64,000 nucleotides of DNA, from positions 79,690,543-79,754,542 of the forward strand of contig OW799234.1 of NCBI GenBank assembly GCA_941918925.1. The letters are read 5' to 3'. The position numbers were made by a program, and so were the translations under genes. The DNA is from Phyto melanocephala. Taxonomy: Eukaryota; Arthropoda; Insecta; Diptera; Rhinophoridae. The notes under the pieces were generated by a model. It was not told where the DNA came from. It worked only from the letters and a program-made list of their open reading frames with translations, and searched no databases. Positions 46,298 to 58,027 of this stretch are shown here, in pieces; the stretch's first letter is position 1, and each line of letters begins with the position of its first letter.

Positions 46298-48207
46298 CAC
46301 TGCTCTGCAGAAAAATCCTCCATTTAATAAAACTATGTGGACTATATGGATTTTGATGCGCTTAACTCAAATCCGTTGTCGGTTTTTTTCCATCAGATCG
46401 GGATTTTTTTTTATGGGCGTAGCAAATTTTTCCCCCTAAATAAGTCAGGTACGGAGACTTATTTCCCTCTAACTCGAGAACCACTCATCCGATTTTCAAA
46501 AATAAAACACCAAAAAATGTGTAACAAAATTGTATTTATTTTATTGAAATAAAATAATTCTCTATCTCTTACTGTTTTGGAGTTATTTAGAAATTAATGG
46601 AGGAAAAAATTTTTTTTCGTGCAAAATTCGTAATATTTTTCAAATTAAAAATGGAATTAAAAAAAAATTAAGGCAAATATTCAACATTTTAAACTTTTTT
46701 CTGAGAGATACTTATTTTGGAAATAAAAAAAGCCATAAACGATAAAAATCGGTTAAAAAATGTATATTGTCAATTTAATCCAGGTGCCCGATATTGTAAT
46801 GCAACCAGCCAGACATACGATATATGTAACATTTCGTTAGGTGAGCAGGTAATGGAACTAAAATACAACGGTATTTTACATAGTTCTTGGAATTAATATT
46901 TATTATTTTAATTTATTAATATTTATAACAGTATTTTTCAATTACCTGTGATTTCAAATTAAGAACATTAGGGTAGATTCTGGTATTTATTGTATATATA
47001 GAAGATAATGGGCAATAAGTAAGTCACTTTTTATTTGAATATCGTGCGGTTAAAATCGGCAACAGTAAATAGATCTTATAGTGTACTTTGTTATTGTGTA
47101 AAGACATAAAGCAATTAAAGAATCCACAAACGCTTTCATATTACAAAATGTCAAGGATTTTTAACAAACCTCCAATCATATTTTGTTACGTTTGTGGCAA
47201 TCTAACTTTAAGTTCTCAACGGGAGACAATATCTTCCAAGGTTAAAGATGCTTATTGCCGTTATTTTGGGTTTCCTATCGATGATAGAGATAAAAATTGG
47301 CTGCCGAAAATATGTTTTAGTAGCTGTGGTAAGTCTTAAAGAGGTTGGTTAAAAGGAAGTCATAAGTCTTTATGAAGCCAGCGATTTGGAGTGAACCACA
47401 AAATCATCAAAATGATTGCTACTTAAGAAAGAGCATGACAGCTTAAGCTACTTTTTTATTTGAACAATGTCTCCTAAATAAAAATTAATAATTATTAATA
47501 AAAATTTTGTGTTATTTTAAATAAAATAGTCTGTAAATATTTTGATTTTCTATTGTAATTTGAAGTTATCTACGGGGTTTTGTTTTTGTTGTACGAAAAT
47601 AGATAGAAGTAAAAAGTTGCCATTCATTGATGCTACAAGGCGCCTTAGTGCGCCCAATCTGACCTTGTTTGCTGCATTACACATATTTGGTCAATATTGG
47701 GTACTTGCGGTAAATTGATAATAAAATCCTCATTTGTTAACCGATTTTTATGGTTTATGGCTTTTTTTTTATTTCCAAGACAAGTAGCTCTAATAAAAAA
47801 GTTTAAAATGTTAAATATTTGCTTTATATTTTTTTTAATTCCATTTTTAAATTAAAAAATATTACGAATTTTGCTCGAAAAAATGTTTTTTTCTCCATTA
47901 ATTTCTAAATAACTCCAAAACGATAAGAGATAGAGAAAAATTTTATTCCACTAAAATAAATACAATTTTGTTACACATTTTTTGGTGTTTTATTTTTCAA
48001 AATCAGATGAGTGGTTCTCGAGTTAGAGGGAAATAAGTCTCCGTACCTGACTTATTTAGGGGGAAAAATTTGCCACGCCCATAAAAAAAAATCCCGATCT
48101 GATGGAAAAAAACCGACAACGGATTTGAGTTCAGCGCATCAAAATCCATATAGTCCACATAGTTTTATTAAATGGGAAGACAAAAAATTATTTTTTGCAG
48201 AGCAGTG
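46298..48207. mobile_element. long-TIR element 2, CACTR ends, TTA duplication, carries a gene remnant
   Basis: Arms of about 510-535 bp (46298 to about 46806, and about 47673-48207) are inverted copies. Shared blocks include GTGGACTATATGGATTTTGA, TAAGTCAGGTACGGAGACTT and CTCTAACTCGAGAACCACTC. Termini are CACTGCTCTGCAGAAAA and, reversed, CACTGCTCTGCAAAAAA. TTA flanks both sides (46295-46297, 48208-48210). The 870-bp centre holds a decayed cysteine-rich coding segment (47088-47446). The frames 46251-46552 and 48011-48220 lie in the arms and are not genes. End structure parallels 39855-41185, so I place both in one group, CACTA-like by inference. Confidence 0.85.
47088..47446 (+). pseudogene. 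cysteine-rich domain of an uncharacterised multicopy family
   Basis: The frame from 47088 reads IIFCYVCGNLTLSSQRETIS, then VKDAYCRYFGFPIDDRDKNW, LPKICFSSCGKS-stop-RGWLKG. After a frameshift near 47370 it reads FMKPAIWSEPQNHQNDCYLR. The spacing follows a domain I recall from many repeated, unnamed proteins of insects, Hydra and fish: CxxCG, Y..YFG...GDQDK.W.P..C..C...L..W..G, then VP..WREP..H..DCYFC. Cys pairs suggest zinc binding. The last Cys of the final DCYFC motif is Leu-Arg here, with one stop and one frameshift, so it is non-functional. It is the only coding trace between the arms of the long-TIR element. I do not know its role. Confidence 0.62.
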
Positions 48208-49507
48208 TTATTTAATCTAATACTTAAATATATCACAGCATTAACTCTTATATATTAAAAAAGATTATTTATTGAAATGGCTGACTCATTTATTAATTCA
48301 TTTAATTTAATTATTCTGCATTTATATCAAAATCCTAAAGTTTATTTTTGAATATACATAAAAAAATCTCAAACTTTTCAGTAAGCAATATTCATCAGTA
48401 CTTAAAAGTAAGGAAGAGTTGGCAGTAGCATAAAAAAACATCAGTATTATAGCCTGTGTGCGTGACGAGAAAAAAAATGTATAAAGTTTTTAAAAAGAAT
48501 CCGAGCTCAGCCACTACATCGGTCAAGTTTTTAACTCAATGAGTCGAGTGCAATTGTTTTAAGCTAATTTTTTTTTTCAAAAAATAAAGTTGTCATTCGC
48601 ACCCAAATAATGCCACCCACTTCATAGTAACAACAATTTAATTTGCATTTAATTTCAACCATATAAATTACTTCAAGTGAATTTTGTATGCAGCAACTTT
48701 CTCGTTATTTTAAGATATAAATACAAAATTAAATATATTAACCCAAATCAAAAAAAAAAAGTTTGACAACTTTGTTTCTTTTTTGCCTTTTTGTTGGTTT
48801 TGTAATGTCGTAAATAATTTAATTATATTAACCATAATAATGATTATAATCTGGCACAGAAAAAACTTTTCTCGTTAAAATATTTCGTAAAAAAAAAGTT
48901 CACAAAAACCTTTTTTTTTCCGCCATTCCTTCATTCAGATAGTAGATGCAATATCAAAACAACATGAATTGAAGGATAAAACATTTTATTGCACTTAAAT
49001 ATCCTCTTCAAATTATAAGGTTGAAAATGCGAGATATATGTTTTTTATTAGGGGGATATTTTAATTTTTCATTTTTTATTTCTCCAACATTTCTTTAGTT
49101 TTATTTTGAAGCATAAATTGTTATTCCTTTTTTAATTTATTATTTAATAAAATATTGTTTTATTATATATCTTTTTAATTAATTTTTTTTTTTTCATTTA
49201 TGTCGTTGTCATCTTAATCACCAGCATCAACTTTGTCTGCAAAAACAAAACGTATGTAATTCTTATCGCTGGAAAATTCCAATACGTACTTGCTATAAAC
49301 TGAGAAACTTACTGTCATGGGAGCAGAAAAGTTTTTATTTTACTTATAATTCTGCTTATTTCTTGTTTGTCATCGTCTTCTTGTTAAGCGTCAACGTAGG
49401 AAGGATTTGCAGTATTCAATCTCCAGAGATTTTATTCTTTAACTGACTTAATTATAATGTACAACACAGTTGAGAATAAAATATTTGCAAAATTTTATGT
49501 ATGTTTA
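48208..49507. other. AT-rich DNA, no gene seen
   Basis: Low-complexity sequence, homopolymers, no recognised element. Confidence 0.55.
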
Positions 49508-49800
49508 TACACGCAATGAAAAGATGCTTGTATTTTTCATTATCTATCTTGTATGATTGTGGTTAAAACATGTTATGTTTGGCAATTATCAGTACTATGT
49601 TTAATTTAAGAATCATGAAAAGATAATTTTTTTTTAACAAAAAACTTTTCGAAATCATATCCATTTTACATACCATTACCTGGAAAAATGCTAATAAATT
49701 TAAAATGTTCATGTTCAAAATTAACTTAAAGTTTGGACGATAGAGGAATTTGTCAGAAAGCGGCAATATATTACTGTCTGTATGATAACGAATATACTAT
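49508..49800. mobile_element. possible partial copy of the 4876-5610 MITE
   Basis: ATACACGCAATGAAAAGATG, then GTATGATTGTGGTTAAAAC and TACTATGTTTAATTTAAG, follow the order seen near 4876-5010. The right end is not identified. The open frame 49563-49766 (minus) is not credible as a gene. Confidence 0.35.
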
Positions 49801-49971
49801 AGGGTATCCCAAATACGAAGAAATTTAAGGAGATTCTAAAACTGAGTAGACCGTCACGTAGGAGACTAACTTGTGAAACAAGGAAGCGAGAACTTATCTA
49901 ACTTGTAGGAAGCTGTCGGATATACGACATATAAAGCATGCGTAGAAGAGAATGAGACTTTTTATACCCTT

Positions 49972-50612
49972 CACCTGTGGTGCACAAGGGTATATATAGC
50001 TCTGTCATTCCGTTTGTAATTTCTACAATTTTCATTTCAGACCCCATAAAGCTTATGAATAGGGGAGTCGATTAAGCACTGACCGTCTGTCCGTCTGTCG
50101 TGTGTTGGTTTAAATCAACTTTTAGAAGCAACTTAATTAATTAATGTTAATTAGTTGTTAATTAGCTTATAAATAAATAAGATTGTTGTTCAACTCGATA
50201 TAGAATTATATCTAAAATATTTTTTAAATATCCCTGATGATGATCTACGAAGTAGATCGAAATATTGGAATTAAATAAATAAAGAAATTTAAAATATTTT
50301 CTTTAAAAATAAAACAACAAAATTGAATTTTTATGACCTAAAGCCAAACAAAAATCTACAACAAAATATATAAACAACAAAAAAGGTCAACAATACTTAT
50401 TTAAAATTTTTTTTAATTTTTAAAAAAAATTTTTATATTTTTTTGTAACTTTTTTTTCTTTAAATACGTAAACTCAATTTATAATTTTACAGTGGATAAT
50501 TTTATATATGTATGTTTTTTATATGTATGAACGTATTTTATATGAGATGAATAGTGATACAAACAATTGTTATTGAATGTCTGCACGTTGTGAAGGGTAT
50601 ATAAGATTCGGC
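49972..50612 (+). repeat. short Helentron-like element, 3' end truncated
   Basis: Ends are TATACCCTTCACCTGTGG and GTGAAGGGTATATAAGATTC, then TTCGGCAC, where the hairpin is cut off after its first arm. A GACCGTCTGTCCGTCTGTC run lies near the first end. It is a copy of the family at 32214-32826. Confidence 0.65.
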
Positions 50613-51994
50613 ACTTCCTTTGTCATTGGTCTGTGTTTGGGTTTTCAAGACGCGAGATCTTTAACGGAGACACTATGCTAAACTAAGAATTCTTTAAGAA
50701 TTTGAATTAGAAATCTCTAAGAAATTATTTTGAAAGGACAGTAAATTAAGGGGATTATAATTTGCAAATAGGATTTCGTACATTTAGAGCTCACATGGCT
50801 TTTAATGCCATTTATTCAATCTAACCTAACCTCACTTATACTTTAAATGCCAAGACTTTTTTATTATTATGTTTTTAGTTATTTCTTTATTTGTTGTTAT
50901 AATTAAAATTTGTCACAGCCTGATTGCCTTGTAACCAGATTGTTTTTCCTGAAAATTATTGGTTATTTATAGGTTTAAATGCTTCTAACAATGGCGACAG
51001 TATTTTTGTTAAGAAATCATAACTTTTTTATCATAATTGGAGTTGGGTTAAATGTATTAAATTAATAATGCATTATAGTTTCCATTACCACTAAACGACT
51101 TTGCATCAATGCAGAAATATTGCAACCAGCACTAGTTACCATGACTAGCTTAAACGTTTTTAGTGGTATTGATAATATAGTACATTGAATATCTTGTCCA
51201 TCACCATTTATTAGAAATTAATGGCATACATTGTGGCCATTTAATATCTTTGCTATTTTCCAATAAAACCATAATTGTCTTGGGTTGAAGGATATCTTCA
51301 ATTGAAGCTTCTAAGGTCTCAGATGAAGTCTGTAGCCAATAATGTTTTTCCGACAATCCCAAGTTTTTCGTTGTTTGTGTTTAGTGAAATAGTACTTTAG
51401 ATAATTTTATACCCAGAGGTCCTTTAGATAATTAAATTAAGAAACAAAAATGACGATGCACTAGGAGATCTATCTGTTTTGCCTAGGACAACGCCTACTG
51501 TAAATTAAAATTCCAATTCTATATTAATATTAATAGACTAGTCAGATGAAATTAAAGTGTATGAACCTCCACTTACGTACTACTCAAAATATCAGAAAAA
51601 GGTAAGTTTATTGAAGAATCGATGCCAGTTTTAAAGTGGTCATATCATTAAAAGAAGTAACGAATGAAGCTTTTTAATCTTCTTTGAACCTTTTTTTAGT
51701 ATTTATTAATAAAGAAAAAATATAAATAATATGTTTTAAGTTCATTTAAGCAAATATTTTTTTGAAGTTTATAACAACTTAACACTTTTAACTTTTGTCA
51801 AACACAAATTAACCGTGCAGTTTTCAGGACACGCTCATTTAACAAATCGCAAAAAAAAAATTTTTTTCTCACTTTTGAGATGGCATACCACTGCATACCT
51901 TCTGTTTTAAATTTATTGCATCTTTCTTTATAGAAAACATCCATTAAATTTTGTAGTTAAACTAATGTTAGTCATTCTAACGTGTTGTTATTAA
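50613..51994. other. no supported gene
   Basis: AT-rich with few open frames. Nothing recognisable. Confidence 0.55.
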
Positions 51995-54144
51995 ACAAGT
52001 AAGAGCACTATATTCGGCTGTGCCGAATCTTTTATACCCACCACCAATTTTGTGTACATTTAAAGCACAATATTTATTATTTTGTTAATCGCTATGGAAT
52101 AATCTCTTTATAATAAAATATGTATCACTTTCTTTGTAGAGGGTGGTTAAATTTTAAGGGCCCATGTTGAAGGTGAACTATACCTAGAATTTAAATTTGT
52201 TTTCTGCATTTCATTTGACATTTCTCAATCTCAAACTTACTTAATTTGATCCGTGGAAAGATACGCAAATGATCAACGCTTTAAAGTTATTCAGGTTTTT
52301 TATGAAAATGGGCGTTCAAATCAAAATGCATTTTGTGCACTTCGTAATTCTTTTGGTCAACATAATCGTTCAAATTCATCCACAATCGGGAGAGTTGTAA
52401 AAAATATTTAAATTTCTGCAAAACAGGTCTGTATAAAATGTTAGAAAATCTGTGAATGCCTTCTTAGTTTGTTGAATGGGAACCATTGCTATTTTTTGCG
52501 ATAGTGTGGCAAAAGAGCAGTCAACCTCGACTCATCATCGTGCCCAACAATTGAGCATCAACATTGTCATTGAAAATTTGGACCATCAGATAGAGGAGTA
52601 GCGCCAAGGATGGGGGGGGGGGGCATTTGGCCGATATTTTGTTAAATACATAATTGAACCGTACAAATATTATCATTACAAAAAGAAATAATAATAATTT
52701 CCTAAATAATTTGTTTTTTATTTAAATTCAACATCAGCCCTTAAAATTTAACCACTTTTTATCACTTCGATATGCTACTAAAATGCTTTTGTAAATGTAG
52801 TCTTTCAATGAAAGTGGGCATTAAAGTAGGCGTGTCAATAAAGTTTCTGCTAATAAATACAACTCAGATATTTCAATATAGTTCTTTATTTTCCCAAAAA
52901 CTTTGTCAATAGAGAAATTACATAAATTTAAGAAAAAACGTTATATGGGAGGTAGGCGTTATAGTAGGCGTGTCACCTAAACTTTTTGGCACAACAACTA
53001 CATTGATTAGAAGGAAATATGTAGCAAATTTCCTCATTATACCTCTAATTTTGTCGGTTTTATGAGCTTTAACATTTCATTAACGGTAGATAACGTGAAA
53101 AGTGGGCGTTATAGTAGGCGTGTCAAAGTTATTTTTACGAATGAGTACATTTTAGGTGTTTCAATATAGCCTTTTAATATTCAAAATCTTTATTAATAGA
53201 GAGATTATATGAATTTTAGGTAAAACGTTATATGGGGGGTGGGCGTAAAAGTAGGCGTGTCACCTTAATTTTTTGGCACAATAATGACACTGCCTAGGGG
53301 GATATACGTAGCAAATTTGATCATCATACCTTTAATTGTGGCGGTTTTATTAGCTTTTAAATTTCATTAACGGTAGATAACGTAGAAAGTGGGCGTTATA
53401 GTAGGCGTGTCAAAGTTATTTTTGCGAATGAGTACATTTAAGATGTTTCAATATAGCCTTTTATTATTCCAAAATCTTTTTTAATAGGAAATTATATGAA
53501 TTTTAGTTAAAACGTTATATGGGAGGTGGGCGTAAAAGTGGGCGTGGCACATTGATTTTCCGTTAAAAAAAGCCTCTCACTATTCACAGTCGTACATCCA
53601 ATTTTGTTGCTTTTATGACGTTTTTGTTTTTAAATATACCGAAAAATACACTGTGCGGTATAAATTTCCGTACATTTTGATCGATAACTCCTTTCCTAAT
53701 GCATAGATTTAGATAATTTTCGGGGAAGAATATCATTTTACTCAGAAAGCATATATTCGAAGTTTCATGAGTCTACGTTAATGCGTTTGGACACAATTCC
53801 ATTTTGTTCGATGTTCGAAGGACACGGTTTTTTCGACCTACTCTTGCTTTTCGAGCTATAACTCTCTTCCTTATATTCCGATTTAGCCCATTTTCAATAC
53901 CAAACAAATCTTGTCTATAAGAAAGATTCTGGCAAAATTTGAGCCCCCCAGCTTTTTCGGTGCGACCTTTATCGTGCTTTTAACAGACGGACAGACGGAC
54001 GGACATAGCTAGATCGTCATCAAATCAAACCCTGATTCAGAATATATATACTTTATGGGGTCTAAAATGGATATTTCGATGTGTTACAAACGGAATGACA
54101 AAATGAATATACCCCCACCATTTTTTTGGTGGCGGGTATAAAAA
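51995..54144 (-). repeat. RPT-A copy with three internal tandem units
   Basis: Complete at both ends (ACAAGTAAGAGCACTATATT and TGGTGGCGGGTATAAAA). Units starting near GTGGGCGTTATAGTAGG-like blocks recur at about 52807, 53098 and 53387, a period of about 290 bp. A GACGGACAGACGGACGGAC core lies at about 53990. It is noncoding and contains a mariner derivative at 52139-52760. Confidence 0.82.
52139..52760 (+). mobile_element. mariner derivative nested in RPT-A
   Basis: It starts GAGGGTGGTTAAATTTTAAG after TA and ends CCCTTAAAATTTAACCAC. The transposase N-terminus reads ERYANDQRFKVIQVFYENG, then RSNQNAFCALRNSFGQHN and RSNSSTIGRVVKNI-stop. After a frameshift it reads IFCDSVAKEQSTSTHHRA, QQLSINIVIENL. 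This is the best preserved of the nested set. The catalytic domain is deleted. Confidence 0.75.
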
Positions 54145-54846
54145 CTGTTTATATATGACGCAAAACTAGAAAGTATTACAAAAAGCTGCCCTGTAACTTG
54201 TTTAACGAAAAATCAATAAATAAGAAATTTCACATTTTTTTCATTAATTCTGTTTTTAATTTAATATTACAATTATGCAATTATATTAGTTTTTTTTCAA
54301 ATCTTTTTTAAATTGCATAAAATTTTTTGTCTAGTGCTATAGTTTTTCCTATCACTGTTGCACATATTGTTTATTAAAGCCTGGTATTTGCTTAAGTTCT
54401 TTTTTCTTTTTTATTTCTCATATATGTACATGTGTTTATTTTGTAATTTTTTTGGCTCGTGCTTATACCCAGCAAAATTTTTACTTACCTAGCAAGTAAG
54501 CAAGTACTATTAGAGATACACTAGTTTATTGTTATTTTTTACTATTTAATTTTGTTAAAGTTGTCCTAAAGTTCACTAACTACGCTTACAAAAAATAGCA
54601 AATAACTAAATATGTAATGCATAAAATAATGATAAATTTAAAATATTTTGCTGGGTATTTTCATGTACTTATACCATGCCAACAACTCTATGTAAAAAGT
54701 GTAAGTTTCAGAATACTTTAATTTAATTAAAGAATTTAATTTAATTTTAATTCTACATCGATACGTAATCAAATTTTTTTTTTTAAATGTTACATAAAAA
54801 TATTTTTGGCTTGCAATTCTTATAACTTCTATTTATTGCATGGCAG
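54145..54846. other. no gene seen; may hide upstream piggyBac sequence
   Basis: AT-rich. The last bases before the piggyBac remnant, TTTATTGCATGGCAG, look like a splice acceptor, but no upstream exon is visible. Confidence 0.45.
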
Positions 54847-55833
54847 TTGTATACTGGAAAACCAACAGAAAGTCAGCATCTGACTAATGTAGGTGAAAGT
54901 ACAGTTATTGATCTTATAAGTCCCTACAAAAACTCAGGAGGGAATGTAACAACCGATAATTTTTTTACATCCTTTGAACTGGAAAAAACATTGAGTTCAT
55001 GGAATCTTACCTTCGTTGGAACAGTGAGTAAAAACAAACGTTCCATACCAGCCAATATGCAAGCACATAAAGACATGTTAGTATATTATTACGCATTAAT
55101 TGAAAAGTCTGTCTTGATAGAACTTACTTAACTCTGTGAATTGTACTTCATATTCCAAATAATATATCAAACAAATATCTTCTACAAATTTCGTATTTAG
55201 CAAAAAGGCGACTTTGTCTTCGTATGTGCCAAAAAAAAAAGATCTGTAATAATGTTATATACCTTGCAATTTACACCGTCTGCAGAAAGCACTTTGACTG
55301 CTAAGCCAGAAATTATAACCTATTATAATAAAACTAAAGGAGGTGCTGACAACATGGATAAGTTGTTAGGCGAATATACTTGCAAGCGCATAACAAGTCG
55401 TTCCCCGTTATCCCTATTTTTGAACGCTATTGATGCAGCAGCGTTGGCATCTTATATTATTTATATGGAGCACAATAATCAATTCACTTCCAACAATTAA
55501 ATTTTTTTTAAAGATTTAAGTTTACAGTTGTCTATTGAAAACACAAAACAGCGTGCTAAAAATTCAAAGGTGATCGCAAAAACTAATACTCGAACAGCCA
55601 TTTAAGTTATACTTGGCATAAAGATTGAAACCAATGTAAAGCCAGATACCTTCAATGTACTCATATATAAAAGTGACAGTAGCAGTGTAGCAGGAAGTTG
55701 TATGATCTGTTCGAAACTTTGTATGAAGCAAAGGAAAATACGTAAAATTTTCAGCTATTGTTTCATACCAATTTGCAACTCACATTCAGTCAATCGACCA
55801 TTATGTACAAATTGCTTACAGGACGATCAATAA
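54847..55833 (+). pseudogene. piggyBac-type transposase, C-terminal half
   Basis: The first open part reads YTGKPTESQHLTNVGES, VTTDNFFTSFELEKTLSS and FVGTVSKNKRSIPANMQ. It includes the second catalytic Asp (TTDNFFTS). A broken stretch at 55132-55225 follows. Then KATLSSYVPKK runs, with a one-base frameshift in the A-run at about 55225, into KPEIITYYNKTKGGADNMDK, which holds the third catalytic Asp, and LLGEYTCKRITSRSPLSLFL. Past the TAA at 55498-55500 the same protein continues in broken frames. It ends in a cysteine-rich domain, CMICSK...YCF...CNSHSVNRPLCTNCLQDDQ, then TAA, as expected for the DNA-binding tail of piggyBac transposases. The first catalytic Asp and N-terminal half are absent, and no TTAA-flanked termini were found. 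The family is certain and the copy is inactive. Confidence 0.9.
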
Positions 55834-56454
55834 AACAAATTTATAATATAAAGATATTATATTTTTGTACATAAATTTATATAATAACCTTTATAACATG
55901 CACCTTTGTTTATAAGCCTGCAAACGCGTAAATGAATTTATATTTTTTGTTTTTTTTTTTTTTTTGTAAATAAATTTCTGTTTCTTTTTGCTAATATTAT
56001 TTATGTTAAAACAAAGAGCTAGTTTTAATATAAGCATTTTTTCATACGAACTCATAGAGGTACCCGGGTACCTTTACGTCTTTCTATATATATTTATTCT
56101 TTTGATATCTATGAAAATTAGTAAAATACCAAGAAATTTAAAAAACGAAGCTTATCAATTTCTACAAAAAATTTCAATTTCAAATCGTAATAGGTACCCG
56201 GGTCACATAAGGGTTAAAGCATATTAAGTTCTCCTCTCTATTCTGTTATTCTTTATATGTATCTTTGGACCAACGTTTTACTCCAAATCTAACTAGCATA
56301 GTATAAGTAGATAGTTTTCCATTGATTAACTCTAAGTAATAAAAGAGGAACAAATACTATAAAAGTTTCTAAAAATAAGAACCAAAATTTATAATTTTAT
56401 ATCTTCCTTTAGCACACTTTTAGTTAGCTTTTTCGGAACTAGTGGTGGTTGTAT
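55834..56454. other. no supported gene
   Basis: AT-rich sequence. The frame 55988-56227 lacks domains. A GGTACCCGGG motif occurs twice inside it (about 56058 and 56192), a small unexplained repeat. Confidence 0.5.
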
Positions 56455-58027
56455 TTTTAAACCCGCCACCAAAAAAATGGTGGGGGTATATTCATTTTGT
56501 CATTCCGTTTGTAACACATCGAAATATCCATTTTAGATCCCATAAAGTATATATATTCTGAATCGTGGTTTGATTTTATGATGATCTAGCTATGTCCGTC
56601 CGTCTGTTGAAAGCACGATAGAGGTCACACCGAAAAAGCTAGGGGGCTCAAATTTTGCTAGAATCTTTCTTATAGACAAGGTTTGTTTGGTATTAAAAAT
56701 AGGCTAAATCGGAATAATAGGAAGTGAGTTATAGGTCGTAATGCAAGAGTAGGTCGAAAAAACCGTGTCCCTCGAAAATCGAATAAAATGGAATTGTGTC
56801 CAAACGCATTAACGTACAGTCATGAAACTTCTAATATATATTTTCCGAGTCAAAACAATATCTCTCCCTAAAAATTGCTTACAGTTATGCATTAGGAAAG
56901 GAGTTATAGATAAAAATGTTCGAAAATTTATACCGCGCAGTGTATTTTTCAGTATATTTTAAATTTAAAACCTAATAAAACGGACAAAATTAAATGTACG
57001 ATTCTGAAATTTTGCACACTTTGCTTTTTGGTGAGAGGCTTTTCAATAACGGAAAATCAATGTGCACGCCCACCTCCCATATAACGTTTTACATAAAATT
57101 CATATAATTTCTCTATTAATAAAGATTTTGGTATAATAAAGGACTATATTGAAACATCTAAGTTGTACTCATTAGCAAAAATAATTTTGACACGCCTACT
57201 ATAACGCCCACTTTTCACGTTATCTACCGTTAATGAAATTTAAAGGCTCAAAAAACCGCCAAAATTAGAGGTATGATGATCAAATTTGTTACGTATATGC
57301 TTCTAGTCAATGATTTTAAATAAAACACAAATTATTTAAGAAATTATTATCATTTCTTTTTATAATGATAATAATTGTATGGTTAAATTATGTTTTTAAC
57401 AAAATATCGGCCAAATGGCGCCACTCCTCTATCTGATGGTCCAAATTTTCAATGACAATATTGATGCTCAATTGTTGGGCATGATGATGAGACGAGGTTG
57501 ACTGCTGTTTTGCCACACTATCGCAAAAACAGCAATGGTTCCCATTCAACGAACTAAGAAGGCATTCACAGATTTTCTAACATTTTATACAGACCTGTTT
57601 TGCAGAAATTTAAATATTTTTTACAATTCTCCCGATTGTGAACGAATTTAAACAATTATGTTGAACAAAAGAATTACGAAGTGCACAAAATGCATTTTGA
57701 TTTGAACGCCCATTTTAATAAAAAACCTGAATAACTTTAAAGCGTTGCCTATTTGCGTATATTTCCACTGATCAAATTGAGTAAGTTTGAGATTGAGAAA
57801 TGTCAAATCAAATGCAGAAAACTAATTTAAAGACTAGCTGTAGTTCACCCTCAATATGGGCCCTTAAAATTTAACCACCCTCTACAAATAAAGTGATACA
57901 TATTTCATTATAAAGAGATAACTCCATAGCGATTAACAAAATAATAAATTTTGTGCTTTAAATGTACACAAAATTAGTGGTGGGTACAAAAGATTCGGCA
58001 CAGCCGAATATAGTGCTCTTACTTGTT
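56455..58027 (+). repeat. RPT-A copy, both ends present
   Basis: It begins TTTTTAAACCCGCCACCAAA, carries CGTCCGTCTGTTGAAAGCAC and ends with the hairpin ATTCGGCACAGCCGAAT and ATAGTGCTCTTACTTGTTTT. A partly deleted mariner derivative lies at 57315-57882. Confidence 0.8.
57315..57882 (-). mobile_element. mariner derivative nested in RPT-A, one end deleted
   Basis: The left terminal repeat (reversed GAGGGTGGTTAAATTTTAAG) sits at the TA at about 57883-57884. The opposite terminal repeat and the adjoining RPT-A bases are deleted, so RPT-A sequence ends in TTACGTATATGCTTCTAGTC and passes directly into the insert. Confidence 0.65.

Noticed and set aside
46251..46552. Two plus-strand open frames and the one at 48011-48220
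   Set aside because: They lie in the inverted arms of the long-TIR element and are not conserved between the two arms as proteins.
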